Part shown: positions 16,956 to 25,931 of the stretch, piece by piece | How positions within the stretch are numbered: the first letter of the stretch is position 1 | Layout of the letters: every line of letters begins with the position of its first letter | Assembly: GCA_016722445.1 (NCBI GenBank) | Contig: JADKIZ010000026.1 | Coordinates: 1-49,396 of the forward strand | Length of the DNA: 49,396 nucleotides | Origin: Flavobacteriales bacterium | Lineage (GTDB): Bacteria > Bacteroidota > Bacteroidia > Flavobacteriales_D > Sanyastnellaceae | Direction: 5' to 3' | Translations under genes and position numbers: made by a program | The notes under the pieces: generated by a model | The model's input: only the letters and a program-made list of their open reading frames with translations | Told to the model about the DNA's origin: nothing | Database searches by the model: none

Positions 16956-17324
16956 TCAATTTGCATAATTATTCCATGTAGACTTTTCAACAACTTCACT
17001 GAAAGATTTATTTGCTGTCAAATATATCAGCTGGTCATTTCCTATATTCTTGATTCCGTGAATTGAATTTCCTTGGATGTATATGGCGTCACCAGTTTTG
17101 ACAGTACTTGATTCGTTCTCAATTGTCATTGAACCAATTCCTGATATTATATAATAGCATTGATGTTCTTGGTGCTTGTGTAAACTTTGCTCACCTTCAG
17201 GTTCAACATGAGTAATTTGAATAGATATCTCATCACAACCAGTGTTAGTTTTACCAAGCAATAACGCCGTGCGTAATTTGTGGTAAATCCCATTGGGAGC
17301 GGTTTTTGAATTTGTGATTATCAT
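16956..17324 (-). CDS. Cupin-domain protein
   Basis: A 122-residue single-domain cupin. Metal-binding motif 1 is seen as LHKHQEHQCYYIISGIG (two His, a Gln/Glu region and closing Gly). Motif 2 is GDAIYIQGNSIHGIKN with the final His. Such small cupins bind a divalent metal and act as sugar isomerases, dioxygenases or sensors; no substrate can be inferred. TAGG about eight bases before the ATG. Leader core 26 bases upstream; attC about 170 bases downstream. Confidence 0.85.
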   Translation of the reverse strand: MIITNSKTAPNGIYHKLRTALLLGKTNTGCDEISIQITHVEPEGEQSLHKHQEHQCYYIISGIGSMTIENESSTVKTGDAIYIQGNSIHGIKNIGNDQLIYLTANKSFSEVVEKSTWNNYAN

Positions 17325-17349
17325 TGATTAACCTATTTGTTCAAATCTA

Positions 17350-17402
17350 TTTGGTGTTTGACAGAATTCCAAGCTTGAGATTTCCCAACCAGTGAAACCG
17401 CT
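17350..17402 (-). repeat. Cassette leader core (cupin cassette)
   Basis: TTGGTGTTTGACAGAATTCC ... TTTCCCAACCAGTGAAACCGCT, 26 bases before the cupin start. Confidence 0.68.
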
Positions 17403-17511
17403 ATATTATTCACGCGAGCGAATGAAAATGCGTTATTTGTGGCCACACCGGATTTTTGTTTGTTGTTCATAGCTAATAGTTCACGAAGCAAGATTCGCCG
17501 CGAAGCGTGTA

Positions 17512-17517
17512 CCTAAC
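17512..17517 (-). repeat. attC remnant, R' box only
   Basis: GTACCTAACAG with the usual R'-adjacent hairpin to its left, but no stem arms or R'' box to its right. The GNAT stop lies 20 bases on. The attC of the GNAT cassette has been deleted. Confidence 0.65.
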
Positions 17518-17536
17518 AGTATATTAAGATCAAATT

Positions 17537-17947
17537 TCATGATATGATTGATGTTCTTTCCATATAAAATTCAGGAACTCCAAGAGAAACAAATCCAATC
17601 GATTGATAAAATTTATGCATATCTTTTGTTGCCAACACAATCCGTTTAACATTTTTAAGATCAGGATGGTTTACAATGGCTTCCATGAGAAATTTTCCAA
17701 CACCCATTCTCCGGTATTCATCAACTACAAATACATCCATGATGTATCCAAACACGATATAATCTGTAACAACACGAGCAAACCCAATTTGTTTGCGATT
17801 GTCATCATACACCCCGAAACACATCGAATTATCTATTGTTGTTTGTATATCGGCAAAACTTCTGTCTTTCGCCCAATATGATTGATTTGCAAGAAAATCA
17901 CAAATCAGATCAATATCAAGTTGATGTTTATTTGTTGATATCAGCAT
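17537..17947 (-). CDS. GNAT-family N-acetyltransferase
   Basis: A 136-residue protein of the GNAT fold. Motif A is DVFVVDEYRRMGVGKFLMEAIV (the R/Q-x-x-G-x-G/A acetyl-CoA loop reads RRMGVG), and motif B is KDMHKFYQSIGFVSLG. The N-terminus WAKDRSFADIQ and ending EFYMER fit the small GNATs often carried in cassettes. GGAGGAACC before the ATG is a strong ribosome site. The acceptor substrate is unknown. The cassette has lost its attC stem, so it could no longer be excised alone. Confidence 0.88.
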   Translation of the reverse strand: MLISTNKHQLDIDLICDFLANQSYWAKDRSFADIQTTIDNSMCFGVYDDNRKQIGFARVVTDYIVFGYIMDVFVVDEYRRMGVGKFLMEAIVNHPDLKNVKRIVLATKDMHKFYQSIGFVSLGVPEFYMERTSIIS

Positions 17948-18029
17948 GGTTCCTCCATTAGATTTTGATTAACATCACTTTCAGTGTTTAAGAATAACAT
18001 ATCAAGTGAAGCAATAAATTGCAACAATT

Positions 18030-18081
18030 TCGGTGTTTGGCAACATTCCAATCTTGAGATTTCCCAACCAGGGAAATCGCT
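18030..18081 (-). repeat. Cassette leader core (GNAT cassette)
   Basis: TCGGTGTTTGGCAACATTCC and TTTCCCAACCAGGGAAATCGCT, 83 bases upstream of the GNAT start; dyad TTCCC/GGGAA. Confidence 0.7.
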
Positions 18082-18149
18082 ATTACATTGAAAAATGATT
18101 TTGTGTTATTGTTGTTCATTACAATGTCGCCGCGCCGCGTAGGCGTCTA

Positions 18150-18230
18150 CCTAACGGACCATATTCACCGCGTCGCGGGGAATTGGCAATCACGACGCGC
18201 CCGCGATCGTGGTGGAATTGGGGTGTTAGG
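18150..18230 (-). repeat. attC site (GTCGCGGGGAAT stem type)
   Basis: Outer pair GACCATATTC/GAATTGGGG; loop AATCACGACGCGCCC. Confidence 0.95.
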
Positions 18231-18345
18231 AACCATTTTGTGGTCAAGTTGATGTCGCTTCATTAGATCAATTTATTTTTGAGGTCAATTTTCATGTTGT
18301 CGTTCTCCGTCTGTTGTCATTATTTCATTAATTCAAATTGAGTAT

Positions 18346-18831
18346 TCATACTATTTGAAGAATAGATTTTTTAACCAAAGATCGAATCGCAATAATATCT
18401 ACCAATACTCTAGCGAACGCGATAAAAAAGAACGGCAACAAACCCCAAGCTGCATTCATTGACTCAAATGCATACAACAGAATTAGGCCAGAACCGGCAA
18501 CCAGCAACAGTAATTTTACAACAAATGAATAATCCAAATTAATCAAAATGATATAAGTGTTGTCACGCGATTCAATAGCGATTTCACCTTTAGGAAAAGG
18601 TGATGATTTAGCTAGAGAATTCCCCCATGAATGATTATAACCGGATCCCAGAAAATCAATTTTACCGTCTATTATATGCAAATCTTTCGGAAGATTCCTT
18701 GAAACCTGTTGTAAAATTTCATCTAAAAGGAATTGTTGCGACACTTTGTTAACAGACAAATGCGTTTTGATCGTTGATTTGTATATCCAGAATTGGCACC
18801 GATCTAGCATTGATGAATGTGTGTTGGGCAT
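18346..18831 (-). CDS. Membrane protein, unknown function
   Basis: A 161-residue protein starting MPNTHSSMLDRCQFW. A soluble N-terminal part of about 95 residues (IDGKIDFLGSGYNHSWGNS, GEIAIESRDNTYIILINLD) is followed by two helices at about 98-117 (FVVKLLLLVAGSGLILLYAF) and 122-140 (AAWGLLPFFFIAFARVLVD). AGGAATA before this ATG. The two-helix hairpin at the C-terminus resembles tail-anchored effectors, but nothing specific is recognisable. Confidence 0.65.
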   Translation of the reverse strand: MPNTHSSMLDRCQFWIYKSTIKTHLSVNKVSQQFLLDEILQQVSRNLPKDLHIIDGKIDFLGSGYNHSWGNSLAKSSPFPKGEIAIESRDNTYIILINLDYSFVVKLLLLVAGSGLILLYAFESMNAAWGLLPFFFIAFARVLVDIIAIRSLVKKSILQIV

Positions 18832-18913
18832 ATTATTCCTATTCACAAAAGTCAAACGCATAAAAATAAAACCATCAAACGGGCTAATGAAATTGCGTTC
18901 ATATACTGCGAGC

Positions 18914-18987
18914 TAATGCAGCTATTACACAATTTAAAGCAAGGCGATCAAAATTGCTGCTATTTAACATGATTGTGTCATCATTTT
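18914..18987 (-). repeat. Alternative leader segment, copy 2 of 3
   Basis: GCTATTACACAATTTAAAGC ... TGATTGTGTCATC; see the copies at 1986 and 36472. Confidence 0.68.
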
Positions 18988-19044
18988 TGATCTTTTGCAG
19001 CTATTCCCATGGCACAAAATTGCTGGCCGCGCCGCAGGCGTCTT

Positions 19045-19122
19045 CCTAACGACGGTATTCATGTTGTCGCGCTTATCGGTAAGCAAAACGAGGCGCGATC
19101 AACATGGAATCCGATTGTTAGG
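19045..19122 (-). repeat. attC site (ATGTTGTCGCGC stem type)
   Basis: Arms ATTCATGTTG/CAACATGGAAT; outer pair GGTATTC/GAATCC differs from that of 9988 yet still pairs. Confidence 0.94.
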
Positions 19123-19147
19123 GAATTTCAGCAATGCGGGGGCATAA

Positions 19148-19516
19148 TTATGCAGCGACAGTACGTGAAGCCTGTTTGGGTTTTAGCTTTCGAGCACGGA
19201 TCCTGGCAGGTGCTTTAATCTTATCAGGGACAATTTCATTCGGATGAAGTTGCAAAGAAATATTTAATGCAGCGAGAACACGCATCACAGTATCAAATTT
19301 TGGTTGGGTTGTTGAATTAAATGCCTTATACAGGCTCTCACGTCCAAGCCCTGTAGTCTTGGCGATTTGAGTCATCCCTTTCGCTTTGGCAATGTGTCCA
19401 ATAGCTCTTAAGAGCAGATCCCAGTCATTATCTTCAATTATTGACGTCAAGTAATCAGCAATTTTTTCATCTGTATCCAGATACTCAGATACATCGAAGT
19501 TCGTAATTTCAGTCAT
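19148..19516 (-). CDS. HI1420-family antitoxin (Xre-like)
   Basis: A 122-residue DNA-binding antitoxin. It starts MTEITNFDVSEYLDTDEKIA, the typical opening of the addiction-module antidote family downstream of HI1419-like toxins, and contains a helix-turn-helix (KGMTQIAKTTGLGRESLYKAF) at about residues 53-75. The basic tail (ARIRARKLKPKQASR) is longer than in its relative at 30061. Its start overlaps the toxin stop by 8 bases, so the pair is translationally coupled and toxin-first. Likely represses its own operon. Confidence 0.88.
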   Translation of the reverse strand: MTEITNFDVSEYLDTDEKIADYLTSIIEDNDWDLLLRAIGHIAKAKGMTQIAKTTGLGRESLYKAFNSTTQPKFDTVMRVLAALNISLQLHPNEIVPDKIKAPARIRARKLKPKQASRTVAA

Positions 19517-19814
19517 GTTTTCCTCCCATTTCACTTGCTAATTCTTTTGCTCGTTGAATGTCAGATTTTTGTGATGATTTATCACCACCAATGAGAAGTA
19601 ATATGATTTCTTTGCCGTTATTCATGTAGTAGAGTCTATATCCAGGGCCATAATCAATTCGAAGTTCCGAAATCTTGCTATCAATTCTTTTATGATCGCC
19701 AAAATTTCCCAAAGCAATTCGTTCTAGCCGCTTCACAATAAGCGTATTTACTCGAATATCTCTGAGTTTTTTCATCCAGTGCTGAAACTCGTCAGTTTGC
19801 TTGATCTCGAACAT
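19509..19814 (-). CDS. HI1419-family RelE/ParE-like toxin
   Basis: A 101-residue toxin of the RelE/ParE superfamily, HI1419 (upstream) branch. Conserved features are EFQHWMKKLRD near the N-terminus, LGNFGDHKRIDSKISELRIDYGPGYRLYY in the middle (the G-D-x-K and YGPGYR signature), and ILLLIGGDKSSQKSDI near the end. Family members are probable ribosome-dependent RNases or gyrase poisons; which applies cannot be said. Toxin-first gene order and overlap with the antitoxin are typical of this subfamily. The antitoxin is intact. Confidence 0.9.
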   Translation of the reverse strand: MFEIKQTDEFQHWMKKLRDIRVNTLIVKRLERIALGNFGDHKRIDSKISELRIDYGPGYRLYYMNNGKEIILLLIGGDKSSQKSDIQRAKELASEMGGKHD

Positions 19815-20171
19815 ACAATCAATGTATCCTGTGAGATACGAAAAAGCAAGTTATTTTTGTAGTAATGAAGTCCTTGTCGGTGTTTGACAAGGATCGCAAC
19901 AAATATTGCGTTCTGTGGCCACGCTGGATTTTGTTGTTGTTTTGGATTTTCTGATTCAATGGGGGGCACCTTTCAAATTGATTGAAACGACAAATCAGAA
20001 TTTTTTATCAAAATCCTGGATTTGTGGTCACAACAAATATTACGCGGGCTAACGAAATTGCGTTATATGCGGTCAAGATGATTGTTTTGTTCATTATTTG
20101 TGGTCACAACGAATTATTGCTCTTGTTTGTTGTTCATAGTTCACGAAGCAAAATCCCGCCCGGAGGGTCTC
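19815..20171 (-). other. Non-coding 357-base cassette leader region
   Basis: No gene is seen here. It holds a truncated leader core (TCGGTGTTTGACAAGGATC at 19877), repeated 'TGTGGTCACAACAAAT'-like stretches, the motif GGGCTAACGAAATTGCG near 20045, and ends with the CCC-GGA-GGG hairpin at the R' box. Confidence 0.6.
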
Positions 20172-20251
20172 CCTAACGCACCATATTCACCGCGTCGCGG
20201 GGAATCGGCATAACAACGAGCCCGCGATCGTGGTGGAATTGGCGTGTTAGG
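20172..20251 (-). repeat. attC site (GTCGCGGGGAAT stem type)
   Basis: CCTAAC/GTTAGG; followed by the standard GACGATCAGTGGTAAC trailer. Closes the KAP NTPase cassette, about 135 bases after its stop. Confidence 0.95.
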
Positions 20252-20384
20252 GACGATCAGTGGTAACATCGGCAGTCGTTCAATTTCATCATATTATAGT
20301 TCAAGGAATTTTTCCTTTTGTTGTTATATCACTAATCCGTTATTGCACGGCTAGATTCTTTTTCACTAGCATCATGTGATTGAA

Positions 20385-22649
20385 TTAAATCCTATCAGGA
20401 TTGACTGTTTCGGCTTCAAACAAAGCAAGAAGTGCTATTTCACTAGCATCTAATTCTTGACGATTGATTTTCTGTATCGCGTCAGCAACTTTTGCGATTG
20501 GGATAAAATTATTGATTTCATCTTTTTTGATGTATAAATTTGTTTTAGATACATAATCTCCCGCGCTAAATGATTTCGTTTTCCGAACAAATGCATTCAG
20601 AAGTGCAATAACGCCGGTAGTTGTTTTTATTTGATCTTCTAGCCAACTTGAAACCTTTTCGGGGTCCCCCCATCGAGCCCACCGGTATACAATTGAATTA
20701 AAATATTTGCATTTGAGAAAAACAACATTCTGAGCCGATGATACAATATTTATTTTATCTACAAAACGATTTTTCAGCAAATCAAATGCGTCATCAGAGA
20801 ATATAATTTCAGTTTCGCCTTGTTTTGCTCTACGACTCTCTTCACTTTGTAAAAGCTGTTCAATCACAGATAGCGCAAACGAATCATTGAATGCTTCTAT
20901 AACAATTTTATCTCGTTCATTTTGCTCTTCAATACCACGTAAAAACGCGATCACTATTCGGACTGCGTGTAAATTTGCGCTGAATTCGAAAAACCCCTCA
21001 GACTCATTATCAACAATATCTCCAATTTCGAAAAGTGCCTTCATGAATGCAACCCCATTTTCTCGTGGGATTTCTTTCACAAACGATTCAAACTGAGAAA
21101 GCGCAACCTTGGCTAACCCCGCGGAATTTAAAGCAGATATGCGCTCGGTAAATTTCCCGCTATCGCCTGAATATTCCACCATTTCTTTTAAGTCAGAAAT
21201 AGAGATTTCTCCAACTGGAATTGTAAACTGAAAATATCTATCGAACATAGATGGGTGACATATCCTTGCTTGTCTTAGCCAAGAAGATTGAATATCGGGG
21301 TAATAATGCGTGCCTCCCATTGCCCATTCTATAGTAGGGAACAAGCGCTTAATTAATTCCTTCAACATTTCCGGATTTTTATGAGCTTTGGCAAAAATAG
21401 CGTCGAGTGTTGCTCGAGTCTGGTCTTTACTTTCGCCCCTAGTAGAAGAGCTTTTTGTTAACACATTCTTTAATCGAGAAATCTCTAGGTATACATCTGG
21501 TTCAAAAAGCCGAATACACTCTATTGCAATCAAATCTACTGGATTTACTTCGAATCGGCTTCTTCCTCGCAATAAATGGAAATGAAATGAAAGCGTTGAG
21601 CAGAAACGATATACGCTCCTTAGATTATCAAAATAACCGGACAAACCACCATAAAAAACATTCGCCCAATATCCATTTTCAAACATCTTTGCGGCCGAGT
21701 CCGATGTATTTACTATTTGATCAAGATTTCTAAATAAAAGCTTATGGATAGTGGAAATCTCAATCGCCGGTATATCAAATGGAACCTGGATGATTTTTTC
21801 CAAATAATCGCGTCCACTCTGATTCCCGTCATTCAATTTATCTTCAACGATGTCTCGTTGGAATAGAAGAAGAAATACAACATTTGGAAAGCCTGAATTC
21901 GCCTTAACAAGTTGGATAACCATTTTGATTTGATCAGACGTCAATCGATCAAGATCGTCCATTACAATAATTATCGGCCTTGCTTTTGTTTTTAGTGCAG
22001 CAACGATACGGGTTCGTAGTTCATTAATTGATAATTCGGCATCTTTTAATGCTGCCGATATATTGCCAGAAATGGCGTTAATAAATTTGTTTCCCCATTT
22101 TAAAAATGCAGCCCACAAACCCAAAACCCCAATAATTGCAGCTGAAATAATCCGGAAATTATCATTTTGAAAGTATGATGCGCCGATACCAAGTGGTATT
22201 ACGATGGCAAAAAGATACGGTAAGGATTGTGTTAGCCCATTCACAACTTCCTCACCGGTATTTAAGTATCGCCCATAGCGCTTCAGAAGTGCCGCGATTT
22301 TTTTGCCGGTTTTGCTGTTATCAATTTGACCTAAAGATGATGCGATTTCGTTAAAGAATGAAGCTGAAATCTTATCTTGAGCGGCCCATTCCCATGGAGA
22401 AAATTCAATAACTATATTATTCTGACGCTTTTTCAAAACTGACATTGCCATATTTTTAATTGAGGTCTTTCCAGATCCCCATTCTCCGTGCAATGCAATA
22501 ACTAAACTATCTGCACCATGCCAACTCATAATTGCTTCAGCCAAATCAATAGCAAATCCAGATCTACCTAGAAGGTCATTTTCAATTATTTCAACAGGTC
22601 GATCTGCAGAGAATTTATGAAGATCATCTTGAGGCATTATCAATTCCAT
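20385..22649 (-). CDS. KAP-family P-loop NTPase
   Basis: A 754-residue protein. The Walker A motif is HGEWGSGKTSIKN near residue 56 and the Walker B motif is IIIVMDDLDRL near 227. Two or three hydrophobic helices lie at about 143-190 between them (LPYLFAIVIPLGIGAS, IISAAIIGVLGLWAAFL). This insertion of membrane helices inside the ATPase domain is the hallmark of KAP NTPases, which are membrane-associated STAND-like ATPases. The C-terminal 450 residues are helical and unassigned. Bacterial KAP proteins occur in several antiphage systems, so a defence role is plausible but unproved. It is one of the longest cassettes here. The start could also be the ATG four codons later. Confidence 0.87.
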   Translation of the reverse strand: MELIMPQDDLHKFSADRPVEIIENDLLGRSGFAIDLAEAIMSWHGADSLVIALHGEWGSGKTSIKNMAMSVLKKRQNNIVIEFSPWEWAAQDKISASFFNEIASSLGQIDNSKTGKKIAALLKRYGRYLNTGEEVVNGLTQSLPYLFAIVIPLGIGASYFQNDNFRIISAAIIGVLGLWAAFLKWGNKFINAISGNISAALKDAELSINELRTRIVAALKTKARPIIIVMDDLDRLTSDQIKMVIQLVKANSGFPNVVFLLLFQRDIVEDKLNDGNQSGRDYLEKIIQVPFDIPAIEISTIHKLLFRNLDQIVNTSDSAAKMFENGYWANVFYGGLSGYFDNLRSVYRFCSTLSFHFHLLRGRSRFEVNPVDLIAIECIRLFEPDVYLEISRLKNVLTKSSSTRGESKDQTRATLDAIFAKAHKNPEMLKELIKRLFPTIEWAMGGTHYYPDIQSSWLRQARICHPSMFDRYFQFTIPVGEISISDLKEMVEYSGDSGKFTERISALNSAGLAKVALSQFESFVKEIPRENGVAFMKALFEIGDIVDNESEGFFEFSANLHAVRIVIAFLRGIEEQNERDKIVIEAFNDSFALSVIEQLLQSEESRRAKQGETEIIFSDDAFDLLKNRFVDKINIVSSAQNVVFLKCKYFNSIVYRWARWGDPEKVSSWLEDQIKTTTGVIALLNAFVRKTKSFSAGDYVSKTNLYIKKDEINNFIPIAKVADAIQKINRQELDASEIALLALFEAETVNPDRI

Positions 22650-22799
22650 TTGTTCTGTACAAATTGATTTGATTTATCATTCGTACTGGTGTAACACATT
22701 TACTATTTTCAGATTATCAGCAATGAGAATTTCGATTTCGTTCATTCGTTTGCAGCTATTCCCATGGCACAAAATTGTTGGCCGCGCCGCAGGCGTCTC

Positions 22800-22874
22800 C
22801 CTAACGACCCATATTCACCGTCGGGAATCAGCAAAACAACGAGCCCACGATCGTGGTGGAATTGGATTGTTAGG
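22800..22874 (-). repeat. attC site (shortened GTCGCGGGGAAT type)
   Basis: Six bases shorter in the left arm (ATTCACCGTCGGGAATCAGC) with the right arm altered to CCCACGATCG; the extrahelical G remains. Confidence 0.9.
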
Positions 22875-22920
22875 TACGGTCAGTAGTAACATCGGTAGTT
22901 TCATTTTACATGTTTTAAAT

Positions 22921-23910
22921 TTACTCCAATAGATCGTCGTCTTCATCATCAAAGTTAGGCGTAATTTTCCCGATTGTTGATTCCAGATTTTTTAGCAAAG
23001 AAAGTGAATTTTCACGATTAACAAGATATTTCGAATAATTTTTCAAGTGACATAACGATTCAGCGTCAGACATCAAATTTGCAGGGTATTTCAATCCAAT
23101 ATTTATGCTAGAAAATGTTCCAAGTATTGCAAAGAACAAAATTGACACAATGCTTAGAATGGCACCTTTGATCGAATAGGCCTCACTAATTATTTCATTA
23201 ATATCCCAAAACGCAGGCTGATTTATAGGTAAAGGCAAGATGCAGAGAGGAATCAAAACACCAAAAATGTACATTAAACCCAATATATACACCATTCGAC
23301 TAATCATTGGTGACGATTCCGGATTACTTGATGCCTCACTTAACTGCGCCTTGATGTATTCCGTGTGACGTTCGATTTTAATAATTACAGCATCAATAAT
23401 TTCGTATTCATCATTTAACTTATCCTGCATACTGTCAATGTTTGAACTGCTAACGATAGACGGTGAAATTCTTTCAAAATAAGCAGGATGATTAGAGCTC
23501 GCTTTAAAATTCTGGAATGCTTGTTTCCGATCATCTTCGCGACGAGATAATTCGCTGTTAATCAATGTTTGTATTTTCTCAATAATCTTTTTTGCATCAT
23601 CAAATGTTGAAAATGACGCTTTTAGATAAATTTCCTCTGCGCTTTCAGGCAACTCAGGAGAATTAAGCAAATTTGATTGGATAATTTTCAGTTCTCGCTC
23701 TCGAATTCGAGCATTGCTCCAACGGAAATAGCGCCCATTGATTTCGCCTTTTAACGAATTGGCATCGATAATTAGCTGCTTAATTAGTTGCAGCCTTTTT
23801 GCATATTCGCCTTGATTGGAAACAACTTTTGTTATTACGAAAGCGCTAATTATGCCAACAATTGCGGCTGCTGATTGCGCGAGTGAGCTATATAGCCAAT
23901 TCCAATCCAT
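22921..23910 (-). CDS. Multi-pass membrane protein with long central coil
   Basis: A 329-residue protein. One N-terminal helix (SLAQSAAAIVGIISAFVIT) at about 8-27, then about 165 charged residues with coiled-coil character (QLIKQLIIDANSLKGEIN, ELKIIQSNLLN, EEIYLKASFSTFDDAKKII). Two helices follow at about 210-232 (MVYILGLMYIFGVLIPLCIL) and 250-275 (AILSIVSILFFAILGTF). An acidic tail (DDEDDDLLE) closes it. GGAGG eight bases before MDWNW fixes the start, five codons inside the longest frame. Proteins opening with SLAQSAAAIVG are known as uncharacterised membrane proteins, some near defence genes. Confidence 0.72.
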   Translation of the reverse strand: MDWNWLYSSLAQSAAAIVGIISAFVITKVVSNQGEYAKRLQLIKQLIIDANSLKGEINGRYFRWSNARIRERELKIIQSNLLNSPELPESAEEIYLKASFSTFDDAKKIIEKIQTLINSELSRREDDRKQAFQNFKASSNHPAYFERISPSIVSSSNIDSMQDKLNDEYEIIDAVIIKIERHTEYIKAQLSEASSNPESSPMISRMVYILGLMYIFGVLIPLCILPLPINQPAFWDINEIISEAYSIKGAILSIVSILFFAILGTFSSINIGLKYPANLMSDAESLCHLKNYSKYLVNRENSLSLLKNLESTIGKITPNFDDEDDDLLE

Positions 23911-23979
23911 TTCAAGCACCTCCAAAACAATATATGAAAGCTGTTAAATTCATGATAATCAAATAAATGTATCGTTACG

Positions 23980-24144
23980 TCACACGGGCTAATGAAATTG
24001 CGTTAATCGGCCGAAGGCCGTTGTTATTACATCGAAGAATTGTGTTCATATTCATATTTAACATGATATATAAGATTTTTTGTTCTCGCCCGATGGGCGA
24101 TAATTACATCGGAATAAAATTGTTGGCCGCGCCGCAGGCGTCTA
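23980..24144 (-). repeat. Long cassette leader without core
   Basis: Runs from GGGCTAATGAAATTGCG to the R'-adjacent hairpin. The GGCC-GAA-GGCC hairpin is intact, but the second hairpin is CGCCC-GAT-GGGCG, a loop change that leaves the stem unaltered. Confidence 0.68.
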
Positions 24145-24225
24145 CCTAACGGACCATATTCACCGCGTCGCGGGGAATCGGCAATCACGACGCGCCCGCG
24201 ATCGTGGTGGAATTGGGGTGTTAGG
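24145..24225 (-). repeat. attC site (GTCGCGGGGAAT stem type)
   Basis: Nearly identical to 18150, including loop AATCACGACGCGCCC. Confidence 0.95.
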
Positions 24226-24370
24226 GACGGTCGGTGGTCACGTTGGCTGTCGTTCAATTGCATCAATTTATTATTCAATTGATTTTTCATGTTGTTGTTA
24301 TCACACTTCAGCGATAGGCAACATAAAAGTTTTCTACATACATCATATTCATCGAACCGAAGGCTTGCTG

Positions 24371-24913
24371 CTAATTTTCATCATTAAATGATTTTTCATA
24401 TCTTTGCATTAATTTACATGGAAATTTGTGATGTGTTTCAGGAAGGGTGTGTTCAAATTTTGCAGAGAATCCGTTGATTTCTAATATTCTTGATGACGCT
24501 TTATTTTCAGGCAATACATCCGCATATATTTTACCCAAATTAAGATTTTTGCCTTTTTCCAATAATTCTTTAATAACTACTCGCCCAATTCCTCTGTTCC
24601 AAAATCCATTATCAATCCAGTATCCAATTTGGACTTCGTCTTTATTTTTTAAATGAAGTATTCCTGCCAAGCCAATTGCTGCGCCATTGTACTCAATGGC
24701 AAATTCTATTGATTCACCTAATTTTTGATTTTCTATGCATAAATTTTGATAAAATTGAGCGCCATCCATGGGGTATGGATGTGGCACATTTGTGTATTTT
24801 GTATTTTCGAATTTGCTTGCGTAGTTTTGAATATCAGCAATATGCTTCACATCGAAATATACGAGGCTAATATTTCTTTCCATGCTACTTGTCTCACTTG
24901 TTATTTTTGACAT
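24371..24913 (-). CDS. GNAT acetyltransferase, RimJ/RimL-like
   Basis: A 180-residue protein with a GNAT fold of the Acetyltransf_3 (RimJ/RimL) type. DEVQIGYWIDNGFWNRGIGRVVIKELLE carries the acetyl-CoA loop RGIGR, followed by LNLGKIYADVLPENKASSRILEINGF. A substrate-side segment GAAIGLAGI precedes it. Members acetylate protein N-termini, antibiotics or small amines; the acceptor is unknown. The start is uncertain: ATG at 24913, ATG at 24883 (MERNISLVYF) and a GTG farther out all lack strong ribosome sites. Confidence 0.85.
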   Translation of the reverse strand: MSKITSETSSMERNISLVYFDVKHIADIQNYASKFENTKYTNVPHPYPMDGAQFYQNLCIENQKLGESIEFAIEYNGAAIGLAGILHLKNKDEVQIGYWIDNGFWNRGIGRVVIKELLEKGKNLNLGKIYADVLPENKASSRILEINGFSAKFEHTLPETHHKFPCKLMQRYEKSFNDEN

Positions 24914-24994
24914 TGTTGGGATTTCATTGTTTTTCACTATCCCATTTAAACCGAAGTCTAAATGAAATAATTTCACGTAATAGAGTGTCAGAAA

Positions 24995-25155
24995 TCACAC
25001 GGGCTAATGAAATTGCGTTCATTGGCCGAAGGCCGTATTTATCACATCGTAGAATTGTGTTCAAATTCATATTTAACATGATATAAGATTTTTTGTTCTC
25101 GCCCGAAGGGCGTTAATTACATCGGAATAAAATTGTTGGCCCCGCCGCAGGCGTA
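24995..25155 (-). repeat. Long cassette leader without core
   Basis: Nearly identical to 7020-7182: GGCC-GAA-GGCC, AT-rich block, CGCCC-GAA-GGGCG, then CGCC-GCA-GGCG at the R' box. Confidence 0.68.
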
Positions 25156-25235
25156 CCTAACGCCCGGTATTCACCGCGTCGCGGGGAATCGGCAAAACAA
25201 CGGGCCCGCGATCGTGGTGGAATTGGATTGTTAGG
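25156..25235 (-). repeat. attC site (GTCGCGGGGAAT stem type)
   Basis: Outer pair differs on the two sides (CCCGGTATTC and GAATTGGATT), so the base of this stem pairs imperfectly. It may be a hybrid of two sites made by recombination. Confidence 0.93.
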
Positions 25236-25497
25236 GACGGTCTGTGGTAACATCGGCAATCGTTCCATTACGTAAAATTAAGGCTGGGGTGAAATTTGGG
25301 GCTGCTGTTCGTTCAGTATTAAATTCAGACGTTTTCGAACTAGTCGTTAGGCAAAGATCAGCTGCTCATCAAACGTTCATCAAATGGTATTTGTGTTGTT
25401 ATTTATCACTAATATCCGTGAAGGGAACAATGCACAAATCAAAATTCAGTGTAATTAATCTCATTCATCTGGGTTTTGTTCATTCCCCTCTCGCAAG
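25236..25497 (-). other. Non-coding stretch with duplicated trailer
   Basis: Standard trailer (GTGGTAACATCGGCAATCGTTCC), then a solo R'' (CGTTAGGCAAAG at about 25348). Nothing else recognisable and no gene. Confidence 0.5.
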
Positions 25498-25875
25498 TCA
25501 TCCCTTTAGGGATTCTTCGTAATCATTTTGTATGTTGGCATCAATGTAATCTGCTATTCGCGGGCATACTTCAGTGACTTTCTTTCTTATCTATTGCATA
25601 GAATAACCATGATGCAATACGCTGGAATTGAATTTCAGAATTGGTCGAGTCTAATTGTGCAACTAGATACCCCTGTCCACCAATTTGCTCGGCATTTACA
25701 GAGTGAGCGTTGTGAAATCACATGCCCAGAAACCAATATTCTGCACGCATTTTTTGATTTGGTATACCTATCGACGCAATAGCTGTACCCAATGGAGTTT
25801 ATCGAATCAGCTTTCAGTGATTGCCATGTCTTTTTATAGAGTTGTGATAGGAAAACGAGCGTCCCTAAATTTCGG
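25498..25875 (-). pseudogene. Frameshifted remnant of an unidentified gene
   Basis: Three consecutive minus-strand open stretches in different frames join into one plausible protein end: SINSIGYSYCVDRYTKSK, then AEQIGGQGYLVAQLDSTN with WLFYAIDKKE, then VTEVCPRIADYIDANIQN and a TGA at 25498. There is no intact start. It lies between the end of gene 25932-26948 and the attC. It may be a decayed second gene of that cassette, or that gene's lost C-terminal part. No family recognised. Confidence 0.55.
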
Positions 25876-25931
25876 GCCTAATGCCGGGCTTTTTAATAAG
25901 GCCTTTGTGCTTGTCTGTCAAGGGTCGGATG

